This document shows, piece by piece, positions 1-8,293 of a stretch of DNA of 64,000 nt. The stretch is taken from the NCBI GenBank assembly GCA_041586615.1, contig JBFGZS010000007.1, forward strand, positions 1 through 64,000, read 5' to 3'. The DNA is from Motiliproteus sp041586615 (lineage in GTDB: Bacteria > Pseudomonadota > Gammaproteobacteria > Pseudomonadales > Balneatricaceae). The notes under the pieces were generated by a model that was given only the letters and a program-made list of their open reading frames with translations, did no database searches and was not told where the DNA came from. The stretch's first letter is position 1. Each line of letters starts with the position of its first letter. The position numbers were made by a program, and so were the translations under genes.

Positions 1-34
1 CGAGCACCTGATCGTCGAACTTTACTCGAAGTAA
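1..34 (+). CDS. rpsD: 30S ribosomal protein S4, C-terminal tail (partial)
   Basis: The first ten visible codons read EHLIVELYSK and then TAA. This is the conserved C-terminus of ribosomal protein S4, an rRNA-binding protein of the small subunit. The rest of the gene lies outside the window. Its position 27 bp before rpoA matches the rpsD-rpoA-rplQ order of the bacterial alpha operon, which supports the call despite the short fragment. Confidence 0.85.
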   Translation, partial: EHLIVELYSK

Positions 35-61
35 GTAAGACTTAATTGCTAGGTGGATAGA

Positions 62-1063
62 ATGCAGGCATCAGTCAACGAATTTCTAAGCCCCAGTCGA
101 ATTGATGTGGAAGAGATCAGTGCGACCCGTGCCAAGGTAACTCTGGAGCCGCTTGAACGCGGCTTCGGTCATACCCTGGGTAACGCGTTGCGCCGGATCC
201 TTCTGTCATCCATGCCCGGTAGTGCGATCTCTGAAGTAGAGATCGAGGGCGTACTGCACGAATACAGCTCTATCGAGGGTGTGCAGGAGGATGTTATTGA
301 GATCCTTCTCAATCTCAAGGGTGTTTCTGTCACCATGCACAATGGTGAAGAAGCGACCCTGACTGTGAGCAAAAAAGGTCCCGGCGTCGTGACAGCAGGA
401 GATATCCAGCTGAACCAGGACGTTGAGATTGCCAACCCAGAACATGTGATCGCTAACCTTAGCAGCAATGCCGAGCTAGTGATGCAGCTGAAAGTGACCC
501 GTGGTCGCGGCTACGTGCCAGCAGACGCGCGTGATACCTCTGAAGAGGAGCATCGTCCAATCGGGCGCTTGCCACTGGATGCTACATACAGTCCTGTGCG
601 TCGTGTTTCTTACGGCGTAGAAAGTGCACGTGTAGAGCAGCGTACCGACCTGGATAAGCTGGTCATCGACCTGGAAACCAATGGTTCCATCGATCCAGAA
701 GAAGCCATTCGCCGCGCCGCGACTATTCTGCAGCAGCAGCTGGTTGCCTTCGTCGATCTGCAAAGCGCAGAGACGGCGGAAGACAGCGCGCCGGAGCCGG
801 AGGTTGATCCTATCCTGCTGCGTCCGGTTGACGATCTGGAGCTGACCGTACGTTCTGCCAACTGTTTGAAGGCTGAGAACCTGTACTATATCGGTGACCT
901 GATCCAGCGTACTGAAGTTGAGCTTCTGAAGACGCCTAACCTCGGTAAGAAGTCCCTGACTGAAATCAAGGACGTGCTGGCATCCAAGGGCTTGTCCCTG
1001 GGTATGCGTCTGGAAAACTGGCCGCCGCCTAGTCTGAAGAACGACGACAAGGCTGCTTCTTAA
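62..1063 (+). CDS. rpoA: DNA-directed RNA polymerase subunit alpha
   Basis: Encodes the alpha subunit that dimerises to scaffold RNA polymerase and contacts upstream promoter DNA and activators. The N-terminal domain carries the LEPLERGFGHTLGNALRR signature, and the C-terminal domain carries the RSANCLKAEN DNA-binding region and GMRLENWPP. The product is 333 aa, the normal length. I chose ATG 62 (MQASVNEF) rather than the in-frame GTG at 53, because alpha subunits of this group begin MQ.SVNEF and AGGTGG at 51-56 is a good ribosome binding site for 62. It lies between rpsD and rplQ in the alpha operon. Confidence 0.98.
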   Translation: MQASVNEFLSPSRIDVEEISATRAKVTLEPLERGFGHTLGNALRRILLSSMPGSAISEVEIEGVLHEYSSIEGVQEDVIEILLNLKGVSVTMHNGEEATLTVSKKGPGVVTAGDIQLNQDVEIANPEHVIANLSSNAELVMQLKVTRGRGYVPADARDTSEEEHRPIGRLPLDATYSPVRRVSYGVESARVEQRTDLDKLVIDLETNGSIDPEEAIRRAATILQQQLVAFVDLQSAETAEDSAPEPEVDPILLRPVDDLELTVRSANCLKAENLYYIGDLIQRTEVELLKTPNLGKKSLTEIKDVLASKGLSLGMRLENWPPPSLKNDDKAAS

Positions 1064-1107
1064 GCCGCCTTGGCTCGACAACCGTTTAGATTTGTAGGGA
1101 ATTTACC

Positions 1108-1497
1108 ATGCGCCATCGCAAGAGTGGTCGTAAACTGAATCGAAACAGCTCACACCGTCACGCCATGTTCCGTAACATGTCCGTGTCGTTGTTCGAGCAT
1201 GAGTTGATCAAGACGACCCTGCCTAAGGCAAAAGAGCTGCGCAGCGTTGCTGAGCCGCTGATCACCCTGGCGAAAGAAGACAGCGTTGCAAATCGCCGTC
1301 TGGCTTTCTCTCGTACCCGTAGCAAAGAGATCGTTGGCAAGCTGTTCAACGAACTTGGTCCGCGTTACGCGAATCGCCCCGGTGGTTACATCCGTATTAT
1401 GAAGTGTGGTTTCCGTTCAGGTGACAACGCTCCCATGGCTTATGTGGAGTTGGTTGACCGTCCGGTGGTTGAAGCAGACGATTCTGCTGAAGACTGA
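1108..1497 (+). CDS. rplQ: 50S ribosomal protein L17
   Basis: A 129-aa protein beginning MRHRKSGRKLNRNSSHR, the hallmark N-terminus of bacterial L17, which sits near the exit of the peptide tunnel in the large subunit. Length is normal (about 127 aa in E. coli), with a short acidic tail. It follows rpoA by 44 bp and is followed by a strong intrinsic terminator, so it is the last gene of the alpha operon. Confidence 0.98.
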   Translation: MRHRKSGRKLNRNSSHRHAMFRNMSVSLFEHELIKTTLPKAKELRSVAEPLITLAKEDSVANRRLAFSRTRSKEIVGKLFNELGPRYANRPGGYIRIMKCGFRSGDNAPMAYVELVDRPVVEADDSAED

Positions 1498-1520
1498 TCG
1501 CACTGAGTACGCAGTACGTT

Positions 1521-1550
1521 AAAAAACCCGGCTATGCCGGGTTTTTTTTG
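1521..1550 (+). terminator. Rho-independent terminator of the alpha operon
   Basis: CCCGGC (1527-1532), loop TAT, GCCGGG (1536-1541), followed by eight T residues and preceded by an A tract. It lies 30 bp after the rplQ stop codon. Confidence 0.95.
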
Positions 1551-1637
1551 TCGATCTGTCAGCCAAGTTGTCTGTGGAATAAGGCATGCGCCCCGCACGG
1601 AAAGCCGCTGGCACCTGTTTGATAATACAATTGGTCC

Positions 1638-1665
1638 TTGCGTCTATCTAGCGAAGGCTTATTAT
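1638..1665 (+). promoter_or_regulatory. Predicted sigma-70 promoter of thiC
   Basis: TTGCGT (1638-1643), 16-bp spacer, TATTAT (1660-1665). A start a few bases downstream would fall just before the first base of the riboswitch P1 stem at 1677. Inferred from spacing and position only. Confidence 0.5.
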
Positions 1666-1676
1666 GGTTGATCTGT

Positions 1677-1770
1677 CTTGTCGGGGTTCTCTGTGCGTAG
1701 GTTGCTAAGAGATGAGAGGTATTCGCCAACCCGTGAACCTGATCCGGTTAATACCGGCGTAGGAAACAAG
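1677..1770 (+). ncRNA. TPP riboswitch (THI element) in the thiC leader
   Basis: The conserved thi-box blocks are all visible: GGGGTTCTC near the 5' end, the CTAAGAGATGAGAGG region, AACCCGTGAACCTGATC, and GGTTAATACCGGCGTAGGAA. The closing helix is CTTGT (1677-1681) with ACAAG (1766-1770). Downstream AACCGG (1772-1777) can pair with CCGGTT (1793-1798), a possible part of the expression platform. In the family, thiamine pyrophosphate binding represses the downstream thiamine gene; here that is thiC. Confidence 0.95.
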
Positions 1771-1898
1771 CAACCGGTCGGCTCCATTCTATTCCGGTTT
1801 CCTGCACCAGTAATCCGCACCGCAAGACATCTGCTAACAGTTTTTAATTGCGCTCGCTGTGCGAGCCCGTCTGGCGTATTCGCCGGGGAGATGTCGAC

Positions 1899-3779
1899 AT
1901 GAACAACAAAGAAAATCTCAATCTTCGTGACACGGCGCAGGTCGATCACGCCTCTGTACAGCCGTTTCCGGGTAGCCGTAAAGTCTATATCGAAGGTTCT
2001 CGACCGGATATTCAGGTGCCGATGCGCGAGATCAGCCTCGCTGACACACCGACCGGCATGGGCGGGGAGCAGAATGAGCCTCTGCGTGTCTACGACACCT
2101 CTGGCCCTTATACCGACCCTGCGGTGAGCATCGATGTTCGCCGGGGTTTGGCGCCGATGCGTGCGGCCTGGATTGAGGAGCGTGCCGACACCGAGCGCTT
2201 GGACGGTCTTTCCTCCGAGTATGGTCGCCAGCGTGAAGCATTGACCGAGCTTGAGTCGCTACGCTTCAATTTACAGCGCACGCCGTTGCGTGCGCGTGAA
2301 GGCCAAAACGTCACACAGCTGCATTACGCGCGCCAGGGTATTATTACGCCCGAGATGGAATACATTGCCATCCGCGAAAACATGAAGTTGGTCGAAGCCA
2401 AAGCCAACCCGCAGTTAAATGTTCAGCATCCGGGCATGAGCTTTGGTGCCAATATCCCCAAAGAAATCACTCCCGAATTTGTACGTTCCGAAGTAGCGCT
2501 GGGGCGTGCGATCATCCCCGCCAATATCAACCATCCAGAGCTTGAGCCGATGATTATCGGTCGCAATTTCCTGGTGAAAATTAACGGCAATATCGGTAAT
2601 TCTGCGCTGGGTTCCTCGATCGAAGAGGAAGTTGCCAAGATGACCTGGGGCACCCGCTGGGGCTCCGATACCATCATGGATCTTTCCACCGGCAAAAATA
2701 TTCACGAGACCCGGGAATGGATTATTCGTAACAGCCATGTCCCCATCGGTACGGTGCCTATTTATCAGGCGCTGGAGAAGGTTAACGGCGTTGCCGAGGA
2801 TCTGACCTGGGAAGTGTTCCGTGATACGTTGATCGAACAGGCCGAGCAGGGGGTCGATTACTTCACCATTCATGCCGGCGTGCTGCTGCGCTATGTGCCT
2901 ATGACGGCCAACCGTGTCACCGGTATCGTTTCCCGGGGCGGGTCCATCATGGCGAAGTGGTGTCTTGCGCACCACAAAGAAAACTTCCTCTACACCCACT
3001 TCGATGAGATCTGTGAGATCTGCAAGGCCTACGATGTCTCGTTCTCGCTGGGTGACGGCCTGCGCCCTGGCTCCATTGCCGATGCTAACGATGCGGCACA
3101 GTTTGGCGAGCTCGAAACACTGGGTGAGCTGACCAAGGTCGCCTGGAAGCACGATGTGCAGGTGATGATCGAAGGTCCTGGTCATGTGCCGATGCATATG
3201 ATCAAAGAGAACATGGAGAAGCAGCTAGAAGAGTGTCATGAGGCGCCTTTCTACACGCTGGGCCCGCTAACCACGGATATCGCGCCGGGTTACGACCACA
3301 TTACCTCCGGGATCGGGGCGGCGATGATCGGTTGGTTCGGCTGTGCCATGCTGTGCTACGTGACGCCAAAGGAGCACCTGGGGCTGCCCAACAAGGAAGA
3401 CGTCAAGACGGGCATCATTACCTATAAGATCGCTGCGCATGCGGCCGACCTGGCCAAGGGCCATCCTGGTGCTCAGATTCGCGATAATGCCATGTCCAAG
3501 GCGCGCTTCGAGTTCCGTTGGGAAGACCAGTTCAATATCGGCCTTGATCCCGATACGGCGCGGGCGTTCCATGATGAAACCCTGCCCAAAGAATCGGCCA
3601 AAGTGGCGCACTTCTGCTCCATGTGTGGTCCCAAGTTCTGCTCGATGAAGATCAGCCAGGAAGTGCGGGAACTCGATGCCTCGCAGATTGCCGCCATCAA
3701 TCTGGAAGTTGATAAAGGCATGCAGGCCAAAGCCGACGAGTTCCGGGAAACCGGCAGCGAAATCTACTCCAAGGTTTAG
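1899..3779 (+). CDS. thiC: Phosphomethylpyrimidine synthase ThiC
   Basis: A 626-aa radical-SAM enzyme that converts aminoimidazole ribotide into hydroxymethylpyrimidine phosphate, the pyrimidine half of thiamine. The C-terminal CSMCGPKFCSMK gives the CxxCxxxxC iron-sulfur cluster motif of ThiC; central blocks such as SRGGSIMAKWC and EGPGHVPMH are also typical. I chose ATG 1899 (MNNKENLN) because GGGGAG at 1885-1890 precedes it; a longer in-frame reading from 1848 would run into the leader. The gene stands alone behind a TPP riboswitch, so it is expected to be repressed by thiamine. Confidence 0.98.
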   Translation: MNNKENLNLRDTAQVDHASVQPFPGSRKVYIEGSRPDIQVPMREISLADTPTGMGGEQNEPLRVYDTSGPYTDPAVSIDVRRGLAPMRAAWIEERADTERLDGLSSEYGRQREALTELESLRFNLQRTPLRAREGQNVTQLHYARQGIITPEMEYIAIRENMKLVEAKANPQLNVQHPGMSFGANIPKEITPEFVRSEVALGRAIIPANINHPELEPMIIGRNFLVKINGNIGNSALGSSIEEEVAKMTWGTRWGSDTIMDLSTGKNIHETREWIIRNSHVPIGTVPIYQALEKVNGVAEDLTWEVFRDTLIEQAEQGVDYFTIHAGVLLRYVPMTANRVTGIVSRGGSIMAKWCLAHHKENFLYTHFDEICEICKAYDVSFSLGDGLRPGSIADANDAAQFGELETLGELTKVAWKHDVQVMIEGPGHVPMHMIKENMEKQLEECHEAPFYTLGPLTTDIAPGYDHITSGIGAAMIGWFGCAMLCYVTPKEHLGLPNKEDVKTGIITYKIAAHAADLAKGHPGAQIRDNAMSKARFEFRWEDQFNIGLDPDTARAFHDETLPKESAKVAHFCSMCGPKFCSMKISQEVRELDASQIAAINLEVDKGMQAKADEFRETGSEIYSKV

Positions 3780-3878
3780 TCTGTAACCCAGTGCGTCGCT
3801 AACCGGGTCCTGAGGGCGAGCGTTTTCAGGACCTTAATGTGTACATTAGCGAGGGCATACTCACTGTAAGGGGCTCTT

Positions 3879-4814
3879 ATGCAGTTGGCTCAGCAGGTCA
3901 ATACGTTTGGCCGTCATATGCAAGCCAAATACGGCCACCGGGTACATAAGCTGGCGCTTAACGCCAGCTTTACCTGCCCGAACCGTGACGGCACCAAAGG
4001 GATAGGGGGTTGTACGTTTTGTAACAACACCTCGTTCAGTCCTAATGCCAAGCAGCCGCCCAGTATCGCTTCACAAATCGAAGCCGGGCGGCGCGTCATT
4101 CGCAAGCGCACGGGCGCGCGTCATTATCTCGCCTATTTTCAGGCCTATACCAATACCTACGCCGATATTGCCTATCTGCGTCAGCTTTACGATGAAGCCT
4201 TGAGCGAACCCGATGTCGTCGGGCTGTCCGTGGGTACCCGTCCTGATTGTGTGCCCGATCCGGTGCTCGATCTCCTGGCCGAGTATCGGGACCGGGGTTA
4301 TGAAGTCTGGCTGGAGTTGGGTTTGCAGTCGGCCAACGATGCGACCCTGAAGCGGGTGAATCGTGGGCATGGCTGGGCGGAATACGCCGATGCCGTGGCC
4401 CGCGTCGCGCAGCGTCAGTTGCAGCTGTGCACACATCTGATTGTTGGCTTGCCGGGTGAATCGGCCTGGGACAGCGTGGCTAGTTTTGAGCGCGTGCTTG
4501 AACGGGTCTACCCGAGTCAGGCCACGCAGGGGCTCAAATTGCATCCGCTGCACATTGTCAAAGGCACGCAGTTGGCCCGCGAGTTCAGGCAAGGCCTGTA
4601 CGAGGGCGTTCCTTTTGATGAGTATGTGGCGGCATCGGTCGAAATCGTGCAGCGTAGCCCGCAAGAATTGGTGTTCCATCGGCTGACCGGAACCGCGCAA
4701 GCCGATATGTTATTGACGCCGCAATGGTGTGCCAAAAAATGGCGGGTGTTGAACGCCATCGCACAGCAGGTCGATGCAGGGGCGGCACTTGAGCCCCTGC
4801 GCCGCGTGGTGTGA
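3879..4814 (+). CDS. yhcC: TIGR01212-family radical SAM protein (YhcC-like)
   Basis: A 311-aa protein matching the YhcC family in length and in its N-terminal block NASFTCPNRDGTKGIGGCTFC, which holds the cysteines for the [4Fe-4S]/SAM cluster in the atypical spacing of this family. GLSVGTRPDC and LELGLQSAND are further conserved blocks. The precise reaction of the family is not settled, so only a radical-SAM role is claimed. Start ATG 3879 has AAGGGG upstream. It sits between thiC and a convergent minus-strand gene and appears to be a single-gene unit. Confidence 0.9.
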   Translation: MQLAQQVNTFGRHMQAKYGHRVHKLALNASFTCPNRDGTKGIGGCTFCNNTSFSPNAKQPPSIASQIEAGRRVIRKRTGARHYLAYFQAYTNTYADIAYLRQLYDEALSEPDVVGLSVGTRPDCVPDPVLDLLAEYRDRGYEVWLELGLQSANDATLKRVNRGHGWAEYADAVARVAQRQLQLCTHLIVGLPGESAWDSVASFERVLERVYPSQATQGLKLHPLHIVKGTQLAREFRQGLYEGVPFDEYVAASVEIVQRSPQELVFHRLTGTAQADMLLTPQWCAKKWRVLNAIAQQVDAGAALEPLRRVV

Positions 4815-4835
4815 GCGCGTTATCTAGACATTGTG

Positions 4836-4856
4836 CGGGCCATTTTGGCCCGTTTT
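4836..4856. terminator. Terminator between convergent yhcC and the 4857-6173 gene
   Basis: CGGGCC (4836-4841) pairs with GGCCCG (4847-4852) around a short loop, and TTTT follows. It lies in the 42-bp gap between two convergent genes and may serve yhcC. Confidence 0.75.
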
Positions 4857-6173
4857 CTATGGGGTCTCGTCGTAGACCCGCAAACTGGTGAGTTGTTGGT
4901 CAATCCTGGCGACGAGTTGTTGATAACGCGTGCTTTCGACATTCTGGAAGCTACGGGTAAAGGCCTCTGCCGTCAGCCCTTCTGGCAGGCTGCTGATAGT
5001 GAACAGTAGATCCTGGTCGTTTATGGATTGCCCGACGCGATTCTGCAGGCGCCGTGCACTGGCGGGGGTCTGGGTGGCCAGTTGCGCAAAGCGGGTGCCG
5101 GCCCGGTCAGCGGCCAGGTCAGCAAAGCTAAATCCGCTGCCGCCCCGGTTGCTGTCCAGTAATTCTTTAAACTCGCCTACCGCCTGGCTGATACCTTGTT
5201 TGGCTAACAGCTGCAGGGCGATGGAGTAGACAAAATGCAGGCGCAGGTCTTCACGGCCGCGTAGCGTCGTCGCTTGCTGGCTGCGCTGCCCGCGCAGTTC
5301 GTCGCTTAACATCGGGCCCGTCAGCTGCTCAAAGCGCTGCGTGCCAAGATAGAGCGCCAGGGCAAACAGGGCTGACTGGTTATGCTGCTGCGCCGTGGCA
5401 TACTCCGAGCGTTGCGCGGCATTCTGTAATAACGGCTGGATAAAGCGGGCGAGAGAGATGGCCTGCTTATCCGGGTACTGATGATCGACCAGAATCAGCT
5501 GGCGGTAGTAATGGCTGACCAGCGCGGCCTCGATGCCGGGTCCCTCCGAGCGTAATCCCTGCAGCCGCTCGCGGACCCTGTCGGCGCGTTGTTTCAGGTC
5601 GGCAACGGGGTTGATCAGCAGCGTTAATTGTTGCGGGCGACTGGTTGCTATGCGCACGCTTTGCAGGAGCAGGTCGCCTTCATTGTTGCCCAGTAGCAGG
5701 TTTAACGCCGGCGCAAGCAGCGTATTCAGCAGGCGGCCCGGAAGATTCAGTGACCCGATTTGCACATAGTCAAAACGCAGTTGGTCGCTGGCGGCCGGCA
5801 GGCGCGTGCGGATGGATAAGTAGCGACCTAGCGGTGTTTGGGGGAGCGTAATGGTCAGCGCGGCCGTTGCCCCGGCGGTATTGATCTTGGCGTAGCCCTT
5901 GACCGCTGGGTACGCCCGTGACAGTAAGGCGAAAAGGCTGTTGGCATCGTTTTCGCTGATAATCAGTGGCGTCGGTCTTTGAGACCGTGAACTGTTGCGC
6001 CAGGCGCGTGTTGCCAGTTGTTTGACGCGACGGGCCTGCGCGGGGTCGGCGCTGGACGCGCTCGTGACGACGGGCTGATCATCGATCGCAAGCACAACCA
6101 GGCTGGCCGCGCCGAGCAACAGTAGGGTGGCCAGCAGCAGTGTCAGGCGCAGGCCCGTCTTTAATATGGACAT
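4857..6173 (-). CDS. Hypothetical membrane-anchored protein
   Basis: I do not recognise a named family. The 438-aa product begins with a positively charged end and one hydrophobic segment (about residues 7-29, LTLLLATLLLLGAASLVVLA), so it is probably anchored in the inner membrane with a large periplasmic domain. Residues about 60-160 are beta-prone (PLIISENDANSLFALL, TLPQTPLGRYLSIR, LLNTLLAPALNLLLG), and the remainder looks helical and rich in Gln, Arg and Leu. It lies downstream of avtA on the same strand with a 71-bp gap and could be co-transcribed. No catalytic motif was seen. Confidence 0.8.
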   Translation of the reverse strand: MSILKTGLRLTLLLATLLLLGAASLVVLAIDDQPVVTSASSADPAQARRVKQLATRAWRNSSRSQRPTPLIISENDANSLFALLSRAYPAVKGYAKINTAGATAALTITLPQTPLGRYLSIRTRLPAASDQLRFDYVQIGSLNLPGRLLNTLLAPALNLLLGNNEGDLLLQSVRIATSRPQQLTLLINPVADLKQRADRVRERLQGLRSEGPGIEAALVSHYYRQLILVDHQYPDKQAISLARFIQPLLQNAAQRSEYATAQQHNQSALFALALYLGTQRFEQLTGPMLSDELRGQRSQQATTLRGREDLRLHFVYSIALQLLAKQGISQAVGEFKELLDSNRGGSGFSFADLAADRAGTRFAQLATQTPASARRLQNRVGQSINDQDLLFTISSLPEGLTAEAFTRSFQNVESTRYQQLVARIDQQLTSLRVYDETP

Positions 6174-6244
6174 CGATGAGCTATCTCGTGGTGCGCCTTG
6201 TTTACCCGTGCCGGGTTTATCAATGCCAACGTAATCACTGCGAA

Positions 6245-7501
6245 TCAGCCTTGCGTGTAGGCGCGGCGAACCTCGGCAGCGATCAACTGGATGCCGCGTT
6301 TAACCTGGTCGGCATCCTGGCTGTAGGTGACGCGGATGCACTCGTGGCGGTGCTGCCATTCATCCGGGATGCCCGGGAAGAAATAATGGCCGGATACGAC
6401 GATAACCCCGTTGGCCTTCAGGCGCTCGTACAGCTCCAGGCTGCTGATGGGCAAGTCTTTGAACCAGAGCCAGAGGAACATGGCGCCTTCGGGTTTATGC
6501 ACATAGAAGGGGGTGTCCCCCATGGCCTGATGGAGCCAGCGCAGGGCATTTTCTGCCCGCTCTTGATAATAGGGGCGGATCAAGTCGCGGCTGATGGCGA
6601 TGATCTCGCCACTGCGGACCATGTCCTGGGTGAGAACCGCTCCGAAGCTGCCGGTGGTCAGGTTGATGATGGCATTGATGCCCGATAGCGCCTGAATAAT
6701 CTCTTCGCGGGCGATGACAATACCGGTGCGGGCGGCGGGCAGCCCGAGCTTGGACAGGCTCATACAGACGATGCTGTTTTCATTCCACAGCGGGGTCGCG
6801 TCGCTAAAAATCAGGTTGGGAAACGGCGTGCCGTACGCACCGTCTATAATCAACGGGATGTCATGGGCTTTGGCAAGGGCATCCAGGTGTTCCAGTTCGT
6901 CATCGGTAATAACATTGCCGGTCGGGTTGGTTGGGCGGGAAACACAGATGGCGCCGGTGTTGTCGGTGACGCGGAAGTCGTCGAAGTCGACCCGGTATTT
7001 AAAGGTATGCTCGTCCAGAAAGTCGATCTGCGGGTGGGCGGCCGTGAAGAAGTCCGGGCTGAGGCCGGCGTCGGCATAACCGATATATTCCGGCGCCATG
7101 GGAAGCTGGATCCGGCGGTGCTGGCCGTCGTCGCAATCACCGGCGAACATGTTGAAAAGCATGAAAAAGCCGGATTGACTGCCGTTGGTCAGCGCGATAT
7201 TTCGGCGGCTGATATTCCAACCCAGTTCGCGCCGTAGCAGGCGGGCCAGGTTGTCGATAAATTCACTTTCGCCCTGGGGGGGATCATATACGCCGATCAG
7301 GTGCTGAAATTCGCGCGGGTTATCGAGGGTGCGCTGTAAGCGCGCGTGAAACAGCTGCTGAACCTCGGGGATATGACCGGGGTTGCCGCCGCCCATCATG
7401 ATCATATCCTTGCCGCTGGAGAGGGCCTGGCCCAGATCGTCCATCAGGCTCAGAATGCCCGATTCGCTGGTGAACTTACGGCCGAAAGAAGATAGTTTCA
7501 T
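6245..7501 (-). CDS. avtA: Valine-pyruvate aminotransferase AvtA
   Basis: A 418-aa fold-type I PLP aminotransferase, the expected length for AvtA, which interconverts valine/alanine and their keto acids. Conserved blocks shared with E. coli AvtA are GGGNP (37-41), ALTNGSQS (103-110), APEYIGYADAGL (136-147), CVSRPTNPTGNVITD (186-200) and the PLP lysine in SLSKLGLPAARTG (Lys251). It is transcribed divergently from recX, with 77 bp between the start codons. Confidence 0.93.
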   Translation of the reverse strand: MKLSSFGRKFTSESGILSLMDDLGQALSSGKDMIMMGGGNPGHIPEVQQLFHARLQRTLDNPREFQHLIGVYDPPQGESEFIDNLARLLRRELGWNISRRNIALTNGSQSGFFMLFNMFAGDCDDGQHRRIQLPMAPEYIGYADAGLSPDFFTAAHPQIDFLDEHTFKYRVDFDDFRVTDNTGAICVSRPTNPTGNVITDDELEHLDALAKAHDIPLIIDGAYGTPFPNLIFSDATPLWNENSIVCMSLSKLGLPAARTGIVIAREEIIQALSGINAIINLTTGSFGAVLTQDMVRSGEIIAISRDLIRPYYQERAENALRWLHQAMGDTPFYVHKPEGAMFLWLWFKDLPISSLELYERLKANGVIVVSGHYFFPGIPDEWQHRHECIRVTYSQDADQVKRGIQLIAAEVRRAYTQG

Positions 7502-7578
7502 TGCCTTGCCTGATTCGCTTTTTCATATCGGTATCAATATTCTAGCGGTGTCGCAGAGGCAAAGATAGGGGAGGTCAT

Positions 7579-8052
7579 GTGGACAGTATAGCGGCCATTC
7601 GAGACGCTGCGTTATACCGGCTGGGTGCACGGGAGCACAGCCGTTGGGAATTGCAGCACAAATTAGCGTTAAAATTGCGCCGCAGCGGCGGGGATGCCGG
7701 GCTGCAGGCGGCGATCGTTGGGGTGCTGGATAGCCTGGAAGCCGATGGTTACCTTAGCGACCGGCGCTTTGCCGAGAGTTTTGTGCGTTCGCGTCACGAG
7801 CGTGGGCAGGGGATGCTGCGTATACGGCAGGAGCTGCGCCAGCGCGGCGTCAATCGTGATTTGGCCGAGGAGACCTTGGCGCGGCTGGATTATGACTGGT
7901 TTGCCCTGGCGCGGACCGTCCGGGAGCGGCGCTTTGGTCTCCACGTGCCTGCCGACCGCAAGGGGTATGCGCAGCAAGTCCGCTTTCTGCAGTATCGGGG
8001 CTTCGACCCCGATCAAGTCCGTTATGCCCTGGACAGCGAGGAAAATGAGTGA
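7579..8052 (+). CDS. recX: Regulatory protein RecX
   Basis: A 157-aa helical protein with the RecX pattern ALYRLGAREHSRWELQHKL, ADGYLSDRRFAESFVRSR and GMLRIRQELRQRGV. RecX binds and caps RecA filaments and modulates recombination and SOS. The start is GTG 7579 with GGGGAG just upstream. The usual partner recA is absent from its customary place directly upstream; avtA lies there instead, divergently. alaS follows, as it does downstream of recX in E. coli. Confidence 0.93.
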   Translation: MDSIAAIRDAALYRLGAREHSRWELQHKLALKLRRSGGDAGLQAAIVGVLDSLEADGYLSDRRFAESFVRSRHERGQGMLRIRQELRQRGVNRDLAEETLARLDYDWFALARTVRERRFGLHVPADRKGYAQQVRFLQYRGFDPDQVRYALDSEENE

Positions 8053-8082
8053 AATAGGCCTTGTGGCGCGGTTTTTGGCGGT

Positions 8083-8110
8083 TTTACCCTCGCACCGGCC
8101 ACTGTATACT
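8083..8110 (+). promoter_or_regulatory. Predicted sigma-70 promoter of alaS
   Basis: TTTACC (8083-8088), 16-bp spacer, TATACT (8105-8110). The gene starts about 180 bp downstream, so the message would have a long untranslated leader. Pattern-based prediction. Confidence 0.5.
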
Positions 8111-8293
8111 AACGCGTTTTTGTATGGCTTTTAGTCTGCCGGGGCGGGTGAATGCGAGACGGCCTTCGCAGGGTGTGAGCCGCGGTATGTTTCACGCGTT
8201 TTTTTGGCGGTTGATTTGGCGCAGACAGGTTTGATCCCGATCGGGGTGTGCGCGTCGGCTTAGTGAACGAAATCGGTTTGGTGCATAATATTT

